Below, piece after piece: positions 27,203 to 34,864 of a DNA stretch of 64,000 nt; the first letter of the stretch is position 1, and each line of letters opens with the position of its first letter. The translations under genes were made by a program, and so were the position numbers. The stretch comes from Sporosarcina sp. 6E9 (GTDB taxonomy: Bacteria > Bacillota > Bacilli > Bacillales_A > Planococcaceae). The stretch covers positions 1,605,874 to 1,669,873 of the forward strand of contig NZ_JAGEMN010000001.1 of the NCBI RefSeq assembly GCF_017921835.1, given 5' to 3'. The notes beneath the pieces are model-generated. The model ran no database searches. It had not been told where the DNA came from and worked only from the letters and a program-made list of their open reading frames with translations.

Positions 27203-27346
27203 TTGACGCGCTCCTTTAGCGGTAATTAAATTTTAAATATAAAAAGTAGGCCTTCCGAATCCTTTTGCCCGATTACAGTTTTTATTATAGCACCCATGGG
27301 TAAATAATGTTTAATTCAAAAAACAATCGATTAAGGAGGAAATACA

Positions 27347-27493
27347 ATGACAGCGACAGAAACCTGGTGGGAAGAAATCTTCGAAGGGAATCTTTCTCTT
27401 GGAATTAACAAAGAAAGACTTTCTGAACTTGAAGATGAGAATTTCCTCTATTTTTCAGAGGAAGAAGAGAGTACTGAACATTTGCCTTCATGA
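27347..27493 (+). CDS. 48-residue acidic protein, unknown
   Basis: A short frame with an excellent ribosome site (TAAGGAGGA, 6 nt before ATG 27347) and its own strong terminator 55 bp downstream. The product is very acidic (a run of four glutamates near the C-terminus, about 15 acidic residues in 48) with an aromatic TWWEEIF segment near the N-terminus and no membrane helix. It stands alone between minus-strand genes, so translation is not a by-product of a neighbour. I do not recognise a family. Confidence 0.65.
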   Translation: MTATETWWEEIFEGNLSLGINKERLSELEDENFLYFSEEEESTEHLPS

Positions 27494-27547
27494 TTGTTAA
27501 ATAAAGGATTTTCAATTACTGTAGAACTTTAATAATTATAACTTGCA

Positions 27548-27587
27548 GAGTCCATGAATGATGCCTTATTCATGGACTCGATTTTTA
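27548..27587 (+). terminator. Terminator of the 48-residue protein gene
   Basis: A 12-bp perfect stem GAGTCCATGAAT/ATTCATGGACTC with an 8-nt loop and GATTTTT tail on the plus strand. Confidence 0.85.
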
Positions 27588-27608
27588 AATAGGTCCCTTT
27601 TATCCCCC

Positions 27609-28454
27609 TTACTCAATACTTCTCCACAAATACAATGCAGCATAACTCAGAAATGGAGTCCAATCCGGAAAGCGGGCGACAATTTCTTCTTTGATTGGTT
27701 TTCGTTCTAGTTCCCATAAGATTTTAAGTGCATTTTGGAGTCCAATGTCTGCAATTGGAAATAAATTTGGTCGGCCAAGTCCAGACATCAGAAAACTTTG
27801 GGCTGTCCATGGACCGACACCACGAATTGCAGTTAGTTTTGCAGTTACCTCATCGTCATCCATCTGCCCGAGCTCTTCTAATTCAAGGGAACCGGCAGCA
27901 ATTGCTTGCGATAAACCAATCATGTATTCAGCTTTTCTTGTACTGAACTGCATCTCCCTTAGTGTTGAAACATCTAGGTTTGCGACTATATCGGGAGACG
28001 GGTACCGCAAAACACCGTCCATCTTGCTTCCAAAAGTTTCAACAAAGCGCATTGATAAAGTATTTGCGAATGACATATTAAGTTGTTGATGAATAATACT
28101 CCTTATTAATGTCCCGTAAAGTGAAAAACTTCGAATTAGTGGTGTTCCTTCATGCTCCAAAAATATTGTAGCAAGATCTGTATTTGCAAAATGAGCTGAA
28201 ATTTCATCAAGGGACTCATTAAAATGAAGGATTTCTTTCACTTCTTGAAGTTGAATTTTATTTAAAAGATCTTTTAGTAAAAATGAAGGATTTTCTTTCG
28301 TTCCAGTCGCTATTACGGTAATAACATTACCTTCATTCATAGGAATTCGTAAAATACGGTTAGCCAAGTCGACTGAATTCAGTGGATCCCCTGAGAGACG
28401 ATCAAGTGCAAGGTCAAAATTATAAATGAATGGAAGAGATATTTGAGCGTCCAT
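27609..28454 (-). CDS. AlkA-like DNA-3-methyladenine glycosylase (YfjP-like)
   Basis: A 281-residue base-excision-repair glycosylase of the HhH-GPD superfamily. The helix-hairpin-helix is LTAIRGVGPWTAQSFLM, followed by the catalytic aspartate in PIADIGLQNAL. The N-terminal half matches the AlkA-type beta domain of YfjP-like proteins. It should remove alkylated purines. The frame opens 3 codons earlier with GTG, but AGG is 8 nt before ATG 28454. No Ada/AlkA partner is adjacent. Confidence 0.85.
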   Translation of the reverse strand: MDAQISLPFIYNFDLALDRLSGDPLNSVDLANRILRIPMNEGNVITVIATGTKENPSFLLKDLLNKIQLQEVKEILHFNESLDEISAHFANTDLATIFLEHEGTPLIRSFSLYGTLIRSIIHQQLNMSFANTLSMRFVETFGSKMDGVLRYPSPDIVANLDVSTLREMQFSTRKAEYMIGLSQAIAAGSLELEELGQMDDDEVTAKLTAIRGVGPWTAQSFLMSGLGRPNLFPIADIGLQNALKILWELERKPIKEEIVARFPDWTPFLSYAALYLWRSIE

Positions 28455-28523
28455 TAAAATCACCTACTTTTACTCATAATTATAGTTCTAGTATACTTCT
28501 TTATAAGTTTTTATGAAAAAGGG

Positions 28524-28551
28524 TTGACTTACTATGTACATGGGCTATAAT
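28524..28551 (+). promoter_or_regulatory. Strong sigma-A promoter of the tRNA gene
   Basis: -35 TTGACT (28524-28529) and a perfect -10 TATAAT (28546-28551) with 16 bp between. Transcription would start near 28558, about 34 nt before the tRNA. Confidence 0.85.
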
Positions 28552-28591
28552 AGAGTTTGTCCGGTAAACGAGACACAATAATTTTCATCCC

Positions 28592-28664
28592 GGTTCCATA
28601 GCTCAGCTGGGAGAGCGCTACCTCGACAAGGTAGAAGTCGGCGGTTCGAGCCCGTCTGGGACCA
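28592..28664 (+). tRNA. tRNA-Val (anticodon GAC), with unusual C33
   Basis: A complete cloverleaf: acceptor GGTTCCA/TGGGACC, D-arm GCTC/GAGC, anticodon stem CTACC/GGTAG, T-arm GGCGG/CCGTC with loop TTCGAGC, discriminator A. The CCA end is not encoded (ATTG follows). The 7-nt anticodon loop reads TCGACAA, placing GAC at 34-36 but C, not the near-invariant T, at position 33; T32 and A38 could also pair. It is a solitary gene with its own promoter and terminator. Confidence 0.85.
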
Positions 28665-28712
28665 TTGGGGTTTAGACCCTTAAGAACGCTGTAGGAACAC
28701 GGCTTTCTTATA

Positions 28713-28743
28713 AACACCATCTCTTCGGAGGTGGTGTTTTTTA
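28713..28743 (+). terminator. Terminator of the tRNA transcript
   Basis: An 11-bp stem AACACCATCTC/GAGGTGGTGTT capped by a TTCG tetraloop and followed by a T run on the plus strand. Confidence 0.9.
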
Positions 28744-28783
28744 TTTCTTTCTCCAAAGAATGTCCGTTATGTTCCAGAAGACA

Positions 28784-29161
28784 TCATAGTATCACTCCCG
28801 AAAATCCCCCTTTCAGTACTACTTTTCCCACTTGATTTTCACATATAAAGGATGCTGCAATAGCTTTTCTATTATTTTCTTGTCTTTCATATTCTTCAAT
28901 TGTAACTTCACAAATTATTGTATCGTCCGTAAACACTGGCCTTAGAAATTCAAAATTCATATTGCGAGCGAGTACATTATGATCTCCGCCCACTTTTGTC
29001 GGCAAAGTTGCTGTCAGTAATCCTTGAACGACAAGTCTTCCCTGTTCATCTGGGCTAAGATGATGGATTCCTTCATCACCAGAAAGCTTGGTAAACAATT
29101 CAACGGTTTCAGTTCTGAAAGTCCGTTCAAATTTAATGATATCTCCTACTTTAAGCGACAA
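28784..29161 (-). CDS. MaoC-like hot-dog fold dehydratase
   Basis: A 125-residue single hot-dog-domain protein of the MaoC/(R)-specific enoyl-CoA hydratase group. The hydratase motif region reads FTKLSGDEGIHHLSPDEQGR, with the Asp and His expected at the active site (GD..IHH), then VVQGLLTATL. Family members hydrate 2-enoyl-CoA. TTG start at 29161 with GGAGG 7 nt upstream. The GDENPIH consensus is altered to GDEGIHH, so activity may differ. Single gene. Confidence 0.8.
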   Translation of the reverse strand: MSLKVGDIIKFERTFRTETVELFTKLSGDEGIHHLSPDEQGRLVVQGLLTATLPTKVGGDHNVLARNMNFEFLRPVFTDDTIICEVTIEEYERQENNRKAIAASFICENQVGKVVLKGGFSGVIL

Positions 29162-29357
29162 TTATATTCCTCCTTAAGTGCTAAAACCTCTATGCGTGCG
29201 ATATCTATTCAAATATCTCATTTCTTTCCAAGGGAATTCTAGAATTGTGATCCAAAACCCTTTATTTAGATTTTAATTTATTGAACACTAAAAAACACAA
29301 GACCTGAATGAACGCACAATAGTTGTATTTTTGTTTCCACGCTAAACTAACATAAAA

Positions 29358-29394
29358 AGAAAAAGCATGTTCCTCCATGGATCATGCTTTTTCA
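29358..29394. terminator. Bidirectional terminator after the sorbosone-dehydrogenase-like gene
   Basis: The inverted repeat AAAAAGCATG/CATGCTTTTT gives T tails on both strands; on the minus strand it ends the gene stopping at 29399. Confidence 0.85.
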
Positions 29395-29398
29395 TTAT

Positions 29399-30745
29399 TC
29401 AATCAGTCTTCCTAATCCTCCAAATAACACCCGTTCCAGGGACTGCGCCTGCACCAGCGAACAGTCCAAAATCGAGTACATACAAAACACCGCCTGAATC
29501 GAATACGGCGTCAATCGGGCGTTCAAAACCGCCACTATTTGTTGCAGATGCAGCCATACCTGTTCGATTTATTGCAAAAACATGGACTTTCCCTGTCTGC
29601 ATATCGATTCTGGAAATGCGATGACCAACATGTGGAAGAGGTTTGCCACCTGTTGTCGTTGGATCATTAGAACCGAACTCCGCTATAAATGCATCTCCGA
29701 TTGGAGCAAATAAGGGATCCACATTAAAACTAAACCCCATCGTTGCAGAATGCGCTGGAAAAATAGCGATTGGTCGAGGTGGCTTCATAGGATGTTCTTC
29801 TAATAAGAATTCAGGCTGAGGTTTTCCTTCCGGTTTAAACTGCGGCATCGTGACCGGTAATCCCCCTGTAAAGTCAGGAAATCCATACCACATGCCTGAT
29901 TGAATCCACTGAAATTCGTCAGGCGAGTTCGCGATTGGCCGACTTCCACGGACATCAATCCCATGATTGGCGGCAAATAATCGATTATAACTGTCGAATC
30001 GTAGCCTAAATGGATTTCGCAGTCCCCATGCCACTAACTCCAAATCCGAACCATCTGGATTAGCTCGTAAAATGCTACCGCTTGCTCGGGTAACTCCGTC
30101 GACCGTTTTCCCCTCATAGCTAGGAACGCCAAAGGGCACATATCCGCCCGTCGTAACTTTTCGGCTTGGAAAATCCTTTAAAAATCCTGGTGATTCAAAA
30201 TTCTGTCCACGAAACTTCACTGTTGAACCGGGATAATCATGAAAAAACGGATACTCCTTCGCCCAATCATTATCTGTTCCTACAACTCCGCTATTCGTCG
30301 CGGTACCTTGGCCAAAATACATCTTGCCGTCCGGACCAAACACGACACGATTATTATGATGATCGCCATTACTCGGTAATCCCTCAATGATGTCTTTCTT
30401 CGTACCATCCGCTTCAATAATTGTTACATAGCGCCGATGTGCGACATATATATTTCCTTCATGCTCTGTAATCCCTGTTAAGGGCGGATTAAATCCATCC
30501 GCAACAAGCGTAAACCCATCCCTCGTTAGCTTTAACACCTTACCATTCCCATCTGTAATACCCGAATCAGCAACGAGCATTTCCCCATTGCTTGTAAAAG
30601 TTAAGTTTATAGGTGTAGTTAACCCATCTGCAAATACATCGATTTCATATCCTGTAGGAACTAGTATATCTACTGGATTAAGCATTCTTTGCGGTTTATT
30701 ATTTCCTTCCATTTGAGTGTGGTCCCAGAATTCTGTTTCAGCCAT
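29399..30745 (-). CDS. PQQ-dependent sugar dehydrogenase-like beta-propeller protein
   Basis: A 448-residue protein of the glucose/L-sorbosone dehydrogenase family. Six-bladed beta-propeller repeats are visible (GLTTPINLTFTSNGEMLVADSG, NNRVVFGPDGKMYFGQGT, LVAWGLRNPFRLRFDSYNRLFAANHG). The true start is MAETEFWDH: GGGG lies 8 nt before ATG 30745, and the upstream 34 codons are spurious. It has no signal peptide although relatives usually act outside the cytoplasm, and no PQQ synthesis genes are visible here. The substrate is unknown. Confidence 0.82.
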   Translation of the reverse strand: MAETEFWDHTQMEGNNKPQRMLNPVDILVPTGYEIDVFADGLTTPINLTFTSNGEMLVADSGITDGNGKVLKLTRDGFTLVADGFNPPLTGITEHEGNIYVAHRRYVTIIEADGTKKDIIEGLPSNGDHHNNRVVFGPDGKMYFGQGTATNSGVVGTDNDWAKEYPFFHDYPGSTVKFRGQNFESPGFLKDFPSRKVTTGGYVPFGVPSYEGKTVDGVTRASGSILRANPDGSDLELVAWGLRNPFRLRFDSYNRLFAANHGIDVRGSRPIANSPDEFQWIQSGMWYGFPDFTGGLPVTMPQFKPEGKPQPEFLLEEHPMKPPRPIAIFPAHSATMGFSFNVDPLFAPIGDAFIAEFGSNDPTTTGGKPLPHVGHRISRIDMQTGKVHVFAINRTGMAASATNSGGFERPIDAVFDSGGVLYVLDFGLFAGAGAVPGTGVIWRIRKTD

Positions 30746-30836
30746 ACAGTTATCCCCTCTCCATCGTTTACATATCAATCTATTCAATAGTCGGGCTTTC
30801 AGACACCTAAAATAATTTATCGTAAGGAGGATTTTT

Positions 30837-31403
30837 ATGTATTTCATAAGATCAATTTCATCATCACCAAACGATATTCATCAAATCTTTCTGCGTTGGT
30901 CACCTTTAAGACAAACGTTATTCGGCGCATTGATGGCATCGCTTGCGGCAATCTTACAAGCAGCAGGAGGATTGATGCCAGGTATTGGTATGTTCCTTAG
31001 CCCTTTTACAACTTTGCCGATATTAGTAAGTACGCTCGTTTCAATTCGTACAGGGATTTTAACTTATATCCTAACGATTTTACTATTATTATTAATGGAG
31101 CCCAGTGAACTATTTATCTTTCCATTTACAACCGGATTACTGGGGGTTGGACTTGGATGGACGTGTCGAATTTTGCATCGACGTTTAGAAATTATCCTGG
31201 TGAATGGCCTTTTACTATTTACTGGAATATGTATACCATTGTATGTACTCGGTTTCCCTGTTTTCGGACCTGCTGTCACATCAAGTTTTAATGGTTTAAT
31301 TTTAGTTATGATCTTTGGATTTTCCCTTCTCTATTGTTGGCTATGGTTAGAATTAGGTTTGTTTTTTCTACGGAAAATTGAAATTATATTAAAATCCGGA
31401 TAA
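30837..31403 (+). CDS. Integral membrane protein, unknown function
   Basis: A 188-residue protein with about five hydrophobic helices and a basic N-terminal segment (HQIFLRWSPLRQTLFGALMASLAAILQAAGG). The glycine/alanine-rich first helix is faintly like ECF-transporter S components, but no family is recognised. GGAGG lies 6 nt before ATG 30837. It is divergent from the propeller gene and convergent with the proposed large RNA, sharing its bidirectional terminator. Confidence 0.75.
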   Translation: MYFIRSISSSPNDIHQIFLRWSPLRQTLFGALMASLAAILQAAGGLMPGIGMFLSPFTTLPILVSTLVSIRTGILTYILTILLLLLMEPSELFIFPFTTGLLGVGLGWTCRILHRRLEIILVNGLLLFTGICIPLYVLGFPVFGPAVTSSFNGLILVMIFGFSLLYCWLWLELGLFFLRKIEIILKSG

Positions 31404-31412
31404 ACAAACATG

Positions 31413-31449
31413 AAAAAAGCATGATCCAGTATTTCGGATCATGCTTTTT
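31413..31449. terminator. Bidirectional terminator between membrane protein and large RNA
   Basis: A perfect stem GCATGATCC/GGATCATGC with T runs on both strands. It ends the plus-strand membrane protein gene and would also end a minus-strand transcript covering 31450-31912. Confidence 0.9.
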
Positions 31450-31912
31450 CCCTGCCCCATAATTCCGGGGGTGTTACGCGGAAAATTTGTCGTTCTTCAT
31501 TTCACTTTCACATTCACAAACTGTTCTTTCTGACGACTAATTGAATACCCCGTCAGTGCAGTTTGACTCGCGTGACTGTCTTCTTAAGCCTCTTCTGGCA
31601 AGGGGTTCACATGTTACTTTTTGTGACTCGCACCTTCCACAGTCCGCTTTCAAGTTGCACTTCAAACAAAAAACTTACTGCTTACCGCTAAACTGCTAAT
31701 TGGTACACGTTCTATTCGTTCATACAGATTGATTGTTGCGTATTGAACGAATTGGTTGAAACCTAATTACATGGTTCCCGACGAGATAACTTTCGCCAGT
31801 AAAGCAAATTTTCCGCCAAGGCTGTGCAAATCTCCAGATCAAAGTCCACTGTAGGTTACTCGTCTACTAGCTTCCCTTCGCTGTTGTTTAGCCTTGTACT
31901 TAATGTATACCC
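31413..31912 (-). ncRNA. Candidate large structured non-coding RNA (about 500 nt)
   Basis: A gene-free region with no long open frame but dense complementarity. A 12-bp perfect long-range helix joins 31478-31489 to 31805-31816 and is directly followed by a 7-bp helix 31817-31823/31890-31896. Within the loop are a 9-bp hairpin extended past one bulge (31714-31725/31740-31752), a nested two-step hairpin (31518-31523/31559-31564 around 31530-31535/31551-31556), and further pairs 31574-31579/31639-31644 and 31607-31611/31622-31626. G-T pairing around a GAAA loop near 31791-31800 favours the minus strand as the RNA. A weak promoter (-10 TATTAT near 31916) precedes it and a terminator follows. It does not match RNase P, tmRNA, SRP or 6S RNA as I know them. 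Confidence 0.6.
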
Positions 31913-32047
31913 TGTATAATAATAGTTAAACATATAAAACAAATCTTTTTTAAATTCTTTTTTTATTTATATATTATTAACCTAATGCCTTCAAAATATT
32001 GCTTCCCTAAAGCCGAAGGCCAGAATGGAAATCGACGGTATCCTAGA
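31913..32047. other. AT-rich region upstream of the large RNA
   Basis: Very AT-rich, with no open frame. On the minus strand it contains candidate -35 TTTGTT (31938-31943) and -10 TATTAT (31916-31921), 16 bp apart, for the RNA. Confidence 0.4.
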
Positions 32048-32083
32048 CAAAAAAAGTACTTGAATAGGATTCATTCAAGTACT
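32048..32083 (-). terminator. Terminator of yutG
   Basis: An 11-bp stem AGTACTTGAAT/ATTCAAGTACT with seven T residues on the minus strand. Confidence 0.85.
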
Positions 32084-32108
32084 CCATAAATCTTTATATA
32101 TTTTCGTT

Positions 32109-32657
32109 CTACGTTTTAGGTAAATCCTTATCAATTATATTATTTGCTTCTTGTATGTCTCTTGTTTTATGGGCGATTCTAGACGCAGCTGAGGCGGCTA
32201 TACTTGCAACGAGATCATCAAGGAATGTATGGACTCCGCGTCCTTTTTTTGTATCGAGTTCATTTATGATTCCGATTTTGTTTTTATCCAGATGACCAAA
32301 CGTTGTGACTGCAATCGAACCGTATGTAAAAACGGCTCCCAATGCAATCGTTTCATCAACACCGAACAAGCCTTCATCGGATACAACGATTTCTTGAAGC
32401 GGAGATGATAGTTTTCCTTGTTCAGCCAACTCATCAAGTTCAATTCCCACTAAGATAGCATGTTGCAGTTCGCGTTTTTCAAGCACACTTTCAACAGATT
32501 CAATGCAGTAAGCCATATCTAAATCCGGATTATAAGGCAATTGCATTTCATAAACAATATCTGCAATATCTTGAATCTCTACTCTGCGGCGTGCCAATGC
32601 AGCTAACGTTGCATCACTTACAACTTGTGAATGGACTACTTTTCTTTTTTTCACCAT
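32109..32657 (-). CDS. yutG: Phosphatidylglycerophosphatase A-like protein YutG
   Basis: A 182-residue PgpA-domain protein like B. subtilis YutG. The domain is recognised by ALARRRVEIQDIADIVYEMQ, GVDETIALGAVFTYGSIAVTTFGHLDK and GVHTFLDDLVASIAASAASRIAH (DD pair near the end). E. coli PgpA dephosphorylates phosphatidylglycerophosphate, but YutG is soluble and its activity is unproven, so the role in lipid synthesis is inferred. The frame opens 10 codons earlier; GGGG 9 nt before ATG 32657 decides the start. Single gene. Confidence 0.85.
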   Translation of the reverse strand: MVKKRKVVHSQVVSDATLAALARRRVEIQDIADIVYEMQLPYNPDLDMAYCIESVESVLEKRELQHAILVGIELDELAEQGKLSSPLQEIVVSDEGLFGVDETIALGAVFTYGSIAVTTFGHLDKNKIGIINELDTKKGRGVHTFLDDLVASIAASAASRIAHKTRDIQEANNIIDKDLPKT

Positions 32658-32767
32658 TAAATACATCCCCTTTTTTCTAACTATCAATTTGAACTACTTC
32701 CATTATACCGAATGAAAGTGAATATGTTACAATTTCAACATAGATGAATCTAGGAGGCTAAAATCAA

Positions 32768-33490
32768 ATGAAGCAAGGTAAAATTGAAGAATTTACAATT
32801 CAGAGTAAAGCGCTTGGCGAAGAAATGCAGGTACTTGTCCATTTACCTCATAATTATACCCCACTTTATAAATATGGAGTCCTAATTGCATCAGATGGAA
32901 AAGATTACATACAATATGGTCGTGTCGGAAGAGTGATTGATGAATTTATTGAATCAGGAGAAATTGAAGATATAATCTTCTTTGGTATTCCTTATAAGAG
33001 CGTGAGTGAAAGAAGGCGCATGTATCATCCCGACGGTGATAAACATGAAGCCTATATACGTTTTTTAGCGCACGAACTCGTTCCTTACATCGACGATAAC
33101 TACCCTACCTATCAAGTTGGGGCTGGTAGAGGTTTAATCGGAGATTCACTTGCAGCAACAATATCCCTATTAACGGCTTCTAAATATCCAAATACTTTTG
33201 GAAAAGTAATCTTGCACTCTCCTTATGTGAATGATTATGTCCTCGAGAAGGTAAATGCTGTCGAAAACACAGCGGCATTTTCGATATATCACGTGATTGG
33301 AGAAGAAGAAACGGAAGTAAATACGCAAAAAGACGGCATTCAAGACTTTTTAAAACCGAATCGCGAATTAAACAAATTAGTCGAATCAAAAGGGTTTTCG
33401 TACTTCTATGAAGAATTCAAAGGAGACCACACTTGGAAATACTGGCAACCCGATGTACGTCGAGCAATCTTAATGGTGTATGGTCAGTAA
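32768..33490 (+). CDS. yjcH: Putative esterase YjcH (alpha/beta hydrolase)
   Basis: A 240-residue alpha/beta hydrolase of the esterase D/enterochelin-esterase type, matching B. subtilis YjcH throughout (VHLPHNYTPLYKYGVLIASDGKDY, HELVPYIDDNYPTYQ, FKGDHTWKYWQPD). The nucleophile serine lies in GLIGDSLAA (GxSxxx variant GDSLA) and the catalytic histidine in GDHTW. The substrate is unknown. It heads the plus-strand cluster yjcH-yjcG-yjcF, the same set of neighbours as in B. subtilis. Confidence 0.88.
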   Translation: MKQGKIEEFTIQSKALGEEMQVLVHLPHNYTPLYKYGVLIASDGKDYIQYGRVGRVIDEFIESGEIEDIIFFGIPYKSVSERRRMYHPDGDKHEAYIRFLAHELVPYIDDNYPTYQVGAGRGLIGDSLAATISLLTASKYPNTFGKVILHSPYVNDYVLEKVNAVENTAAFSIYHVIGEEETEVNTQKDGIQDFLKPNRELNKLVESKGFSYFYEEFKGDHTWKYWQPDVRRAILMVYGQ

Positions 33491-33578
33491 TAATAGAAAT
33501 ATGACAGATAACGGATACATCTGTTATAATTACTGTTAGCGCTTCGATCTACAACAATTCAATTAGGAGGTTTTCATA

Positions 33579-34094
33579 ATGAAATATGGCATTGTAGCTT
33601 TTCCATCGAAAGAACTCCAAGATTTAGCAAACGGGTATCGAAAACGATATGACCCACATTATGCGCAAATTACTCCGCACATGACAATTAAAGGCGTATT
33701 TGATGCAAACGACAAAGAGATTGAAGAAGTCGCGAAAGAAATTAAAAAAGTAACCGATAAACATGGACCATTTGAGCTAACCGTTTCAAAAGTAAGCACT
33801 TTTGCTCCGATTACAAATGCAATCTATTTTAAAGCTGAAACGAATGAAGAATTGATGAATTTACACAAAGACTTGAATTATAACTTCTTTGGCGACGAAC
33901 CTGCTTACGCGTTTATTCCGCATATTACAATTGCGCAAAAACTAACGTCAGGTGAACACGATGATATTATCGGTCAATTGAAAATGGTCGGTGTTAATCA
34001 TACTGAAACAATAGACCGGATCCACCTATTATATCAACTAGAAAATGGATCATGGAATGTCTTTGAAACTTTCCGTCTTGAAGGAGCTAATTAA
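33579..34094 (+). CDS. yjcG: 2H phosphoesterase family protein YjcG
   Basis: A 171-residue protein of the 2H (2'-5' RNA ligase/phosphodiesterase) superfamily with both HxT motifs, HMTIKG and HITIAQ, about 80 residues apart. The whole length matches B. subtilis YjcG. The natural RNA or nucleotide substrate is not known. AGGAGG lies upstream of ATG 33579; the stop is 2 nt before the yjcF start codon, so the two are coupled. Confidence 0.9.
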   Translation: MKYGIVAFPSKELQDLANGYRKRYDPHYAQITPHMTIKGVFDANDKEIEEVAKEIKKVTDKHGPFELTVSKVSTFAPITNAIYFKAETNEELMNLHKDLNYNFFGDEPAYAFIPHITIAQKLTSGEHDDIIGQLKMVGVNHTETIDRIHLLYQLENGSWNVFETFRLEGAN

Positions 34095-34096
34095 AT

Positions 34097-34531
34097 TTGT
34101 TTGATGTTAAAATCGTCACCACTACGCAAGAAAAAGAGGATGCGTTTTCTGTCAGACGAAAAGTGTTTGTCGAAGAACAAGGGGTTCCACTAAGCCTTGA
34201 GCTTGACGAACTTGATAAAACGGCAGATCATTTTGTCGTCTATACAGAAAATACACCAATTGGAGCAGGAAGAATCAGAGAAAGCGATTCTGGTATCGGA
34301 AAAGTAGAACGCGTATGTATTCTTCCCGAGTTCCGCGGAAAACATCTTGGAAAACTTATTATGCAAGCTCTTGAGGATCATGCTGCTTCTAAGGAATTCG
34401 AAAAGATTGTATTAAACGCCCAATCCTATGCCATTCCCTTTTATGAGAAAATAGGTTATGTAATTACTTCGCCGGAATTTATGGATGCAGATATTCCGCA
34501 TCGCACAATGGAAAAAACATTAAAAAAATAA
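34097..34531 (+). CDS. yjcF: GNAT-family acetyltransferase YjcF
   Basis: A 144-residue GNAT N-acetyltransferase matching B. subtilis YjcF. The acetyl-CoA binding signature is VCILPEFRGKHLGKLIM (R/QxxGxG/A variant RGKHLG), with VRRKVFVEEQGVP at the N-terminus typical of the ElaA-like subgroup. TTG start at 34097 with AAGGAG 10 nt upstream inside the end of yjcG. The acceptor is unknown. Third gene of the yjcHGF set. Confidence 0.88.
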   Translation: MFDVKIVTTTQEKEDAFSVRRKVFVEEQGVPLSLELDELDKTADHFVVYTENTPIGAGRIRESDSGIGKVERVCILPEFRGKHLGKLIMQALEDHAASKEFEKIVLNAQSYAIPFYEKIGYVITSPEFMDADIPHRTMEKTLKK

Positions 34532-34585
34532 AAAATAGCTGATTCATCGTCTCTCTCGTAGCAGATGATTTTCAGCTATTTTTTT
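34531..34585. terminator. Bidirectional terminator between yjcF and spoVIF
   Basis: The stem AAAAATAGCTGA/TCAGCTATTTTT with a long loop that itself pairs partly, and T runs on both strands. Confidence 0.85.
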
Positions 34586-34596
34586 CGTGATTGCGG

Positions 34597-34848
34597 TTAT
34601 CTACCGAGCATTTTCTCGATATCTGAAAAATTGACTGCTTTTCCGTCATTCACAATGGATTTGACAAGTTCATCTTCCATATGCGGTGACACTTGTTTAT
34701 TCGCGAGCTTACCGACGTTTCGAATAATTTTTCTTACTTGACGCTCGTCGCTGAAATCCGCATACTGGATCGCATTTGCAAGTGCAAATACTTCTTCCAT
34801 CGGAACCCCTGTCTTTGATTCGATTTTCCGGAAAAATGAATCATTCAT
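34597..34848 (-). CDS. spoVIF: Stage VI sporulation protein F
   Basis: An 83-residue protein matching B. subtilis SpoVIF (YjcC): NDSFFRKIESKTGV, LANAIQYADFSDERQVRKIIRNV, LANKQVSPHMEDELVKSI. SpoVIF is a mother-cell protein needed for full spore coat assembly and GerE-dependent gene expression. GGGG lies 8 nt before ATG 34848. It starts 16 nt after the YjcZ-family gene and should be cotranscribed with it from the mother-cell-type promoter at 35042-35050. Confidence 0.92.
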   Translation of the reverse strand: MNDSFFRKIESKTGVPMEEVFALANAIQYADFSDERQVRKIIRNVGKLANKQVSPHMEDELVKSIVNDGKAVNFSDIEKMLGR

Positions 34849-34864
34849 CCGCTATTCCCCTTTC

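Noticed and set aside
28532..28756. Minus-strand frame across the tRNA gene
   Set aside because: It is the complement of the tRNA and its terminator.
31413..31912. RNase P RNA, tmRNA, SRP RNA or 6S RNA as identity of the large RNA
   Set aside because: The conserved blocks I know for these (for example GAGGAAAGTCC of RNase P, the tmRNA tag frame and CCA end) are absent, and 6S and SRP RNAs are much shorter.
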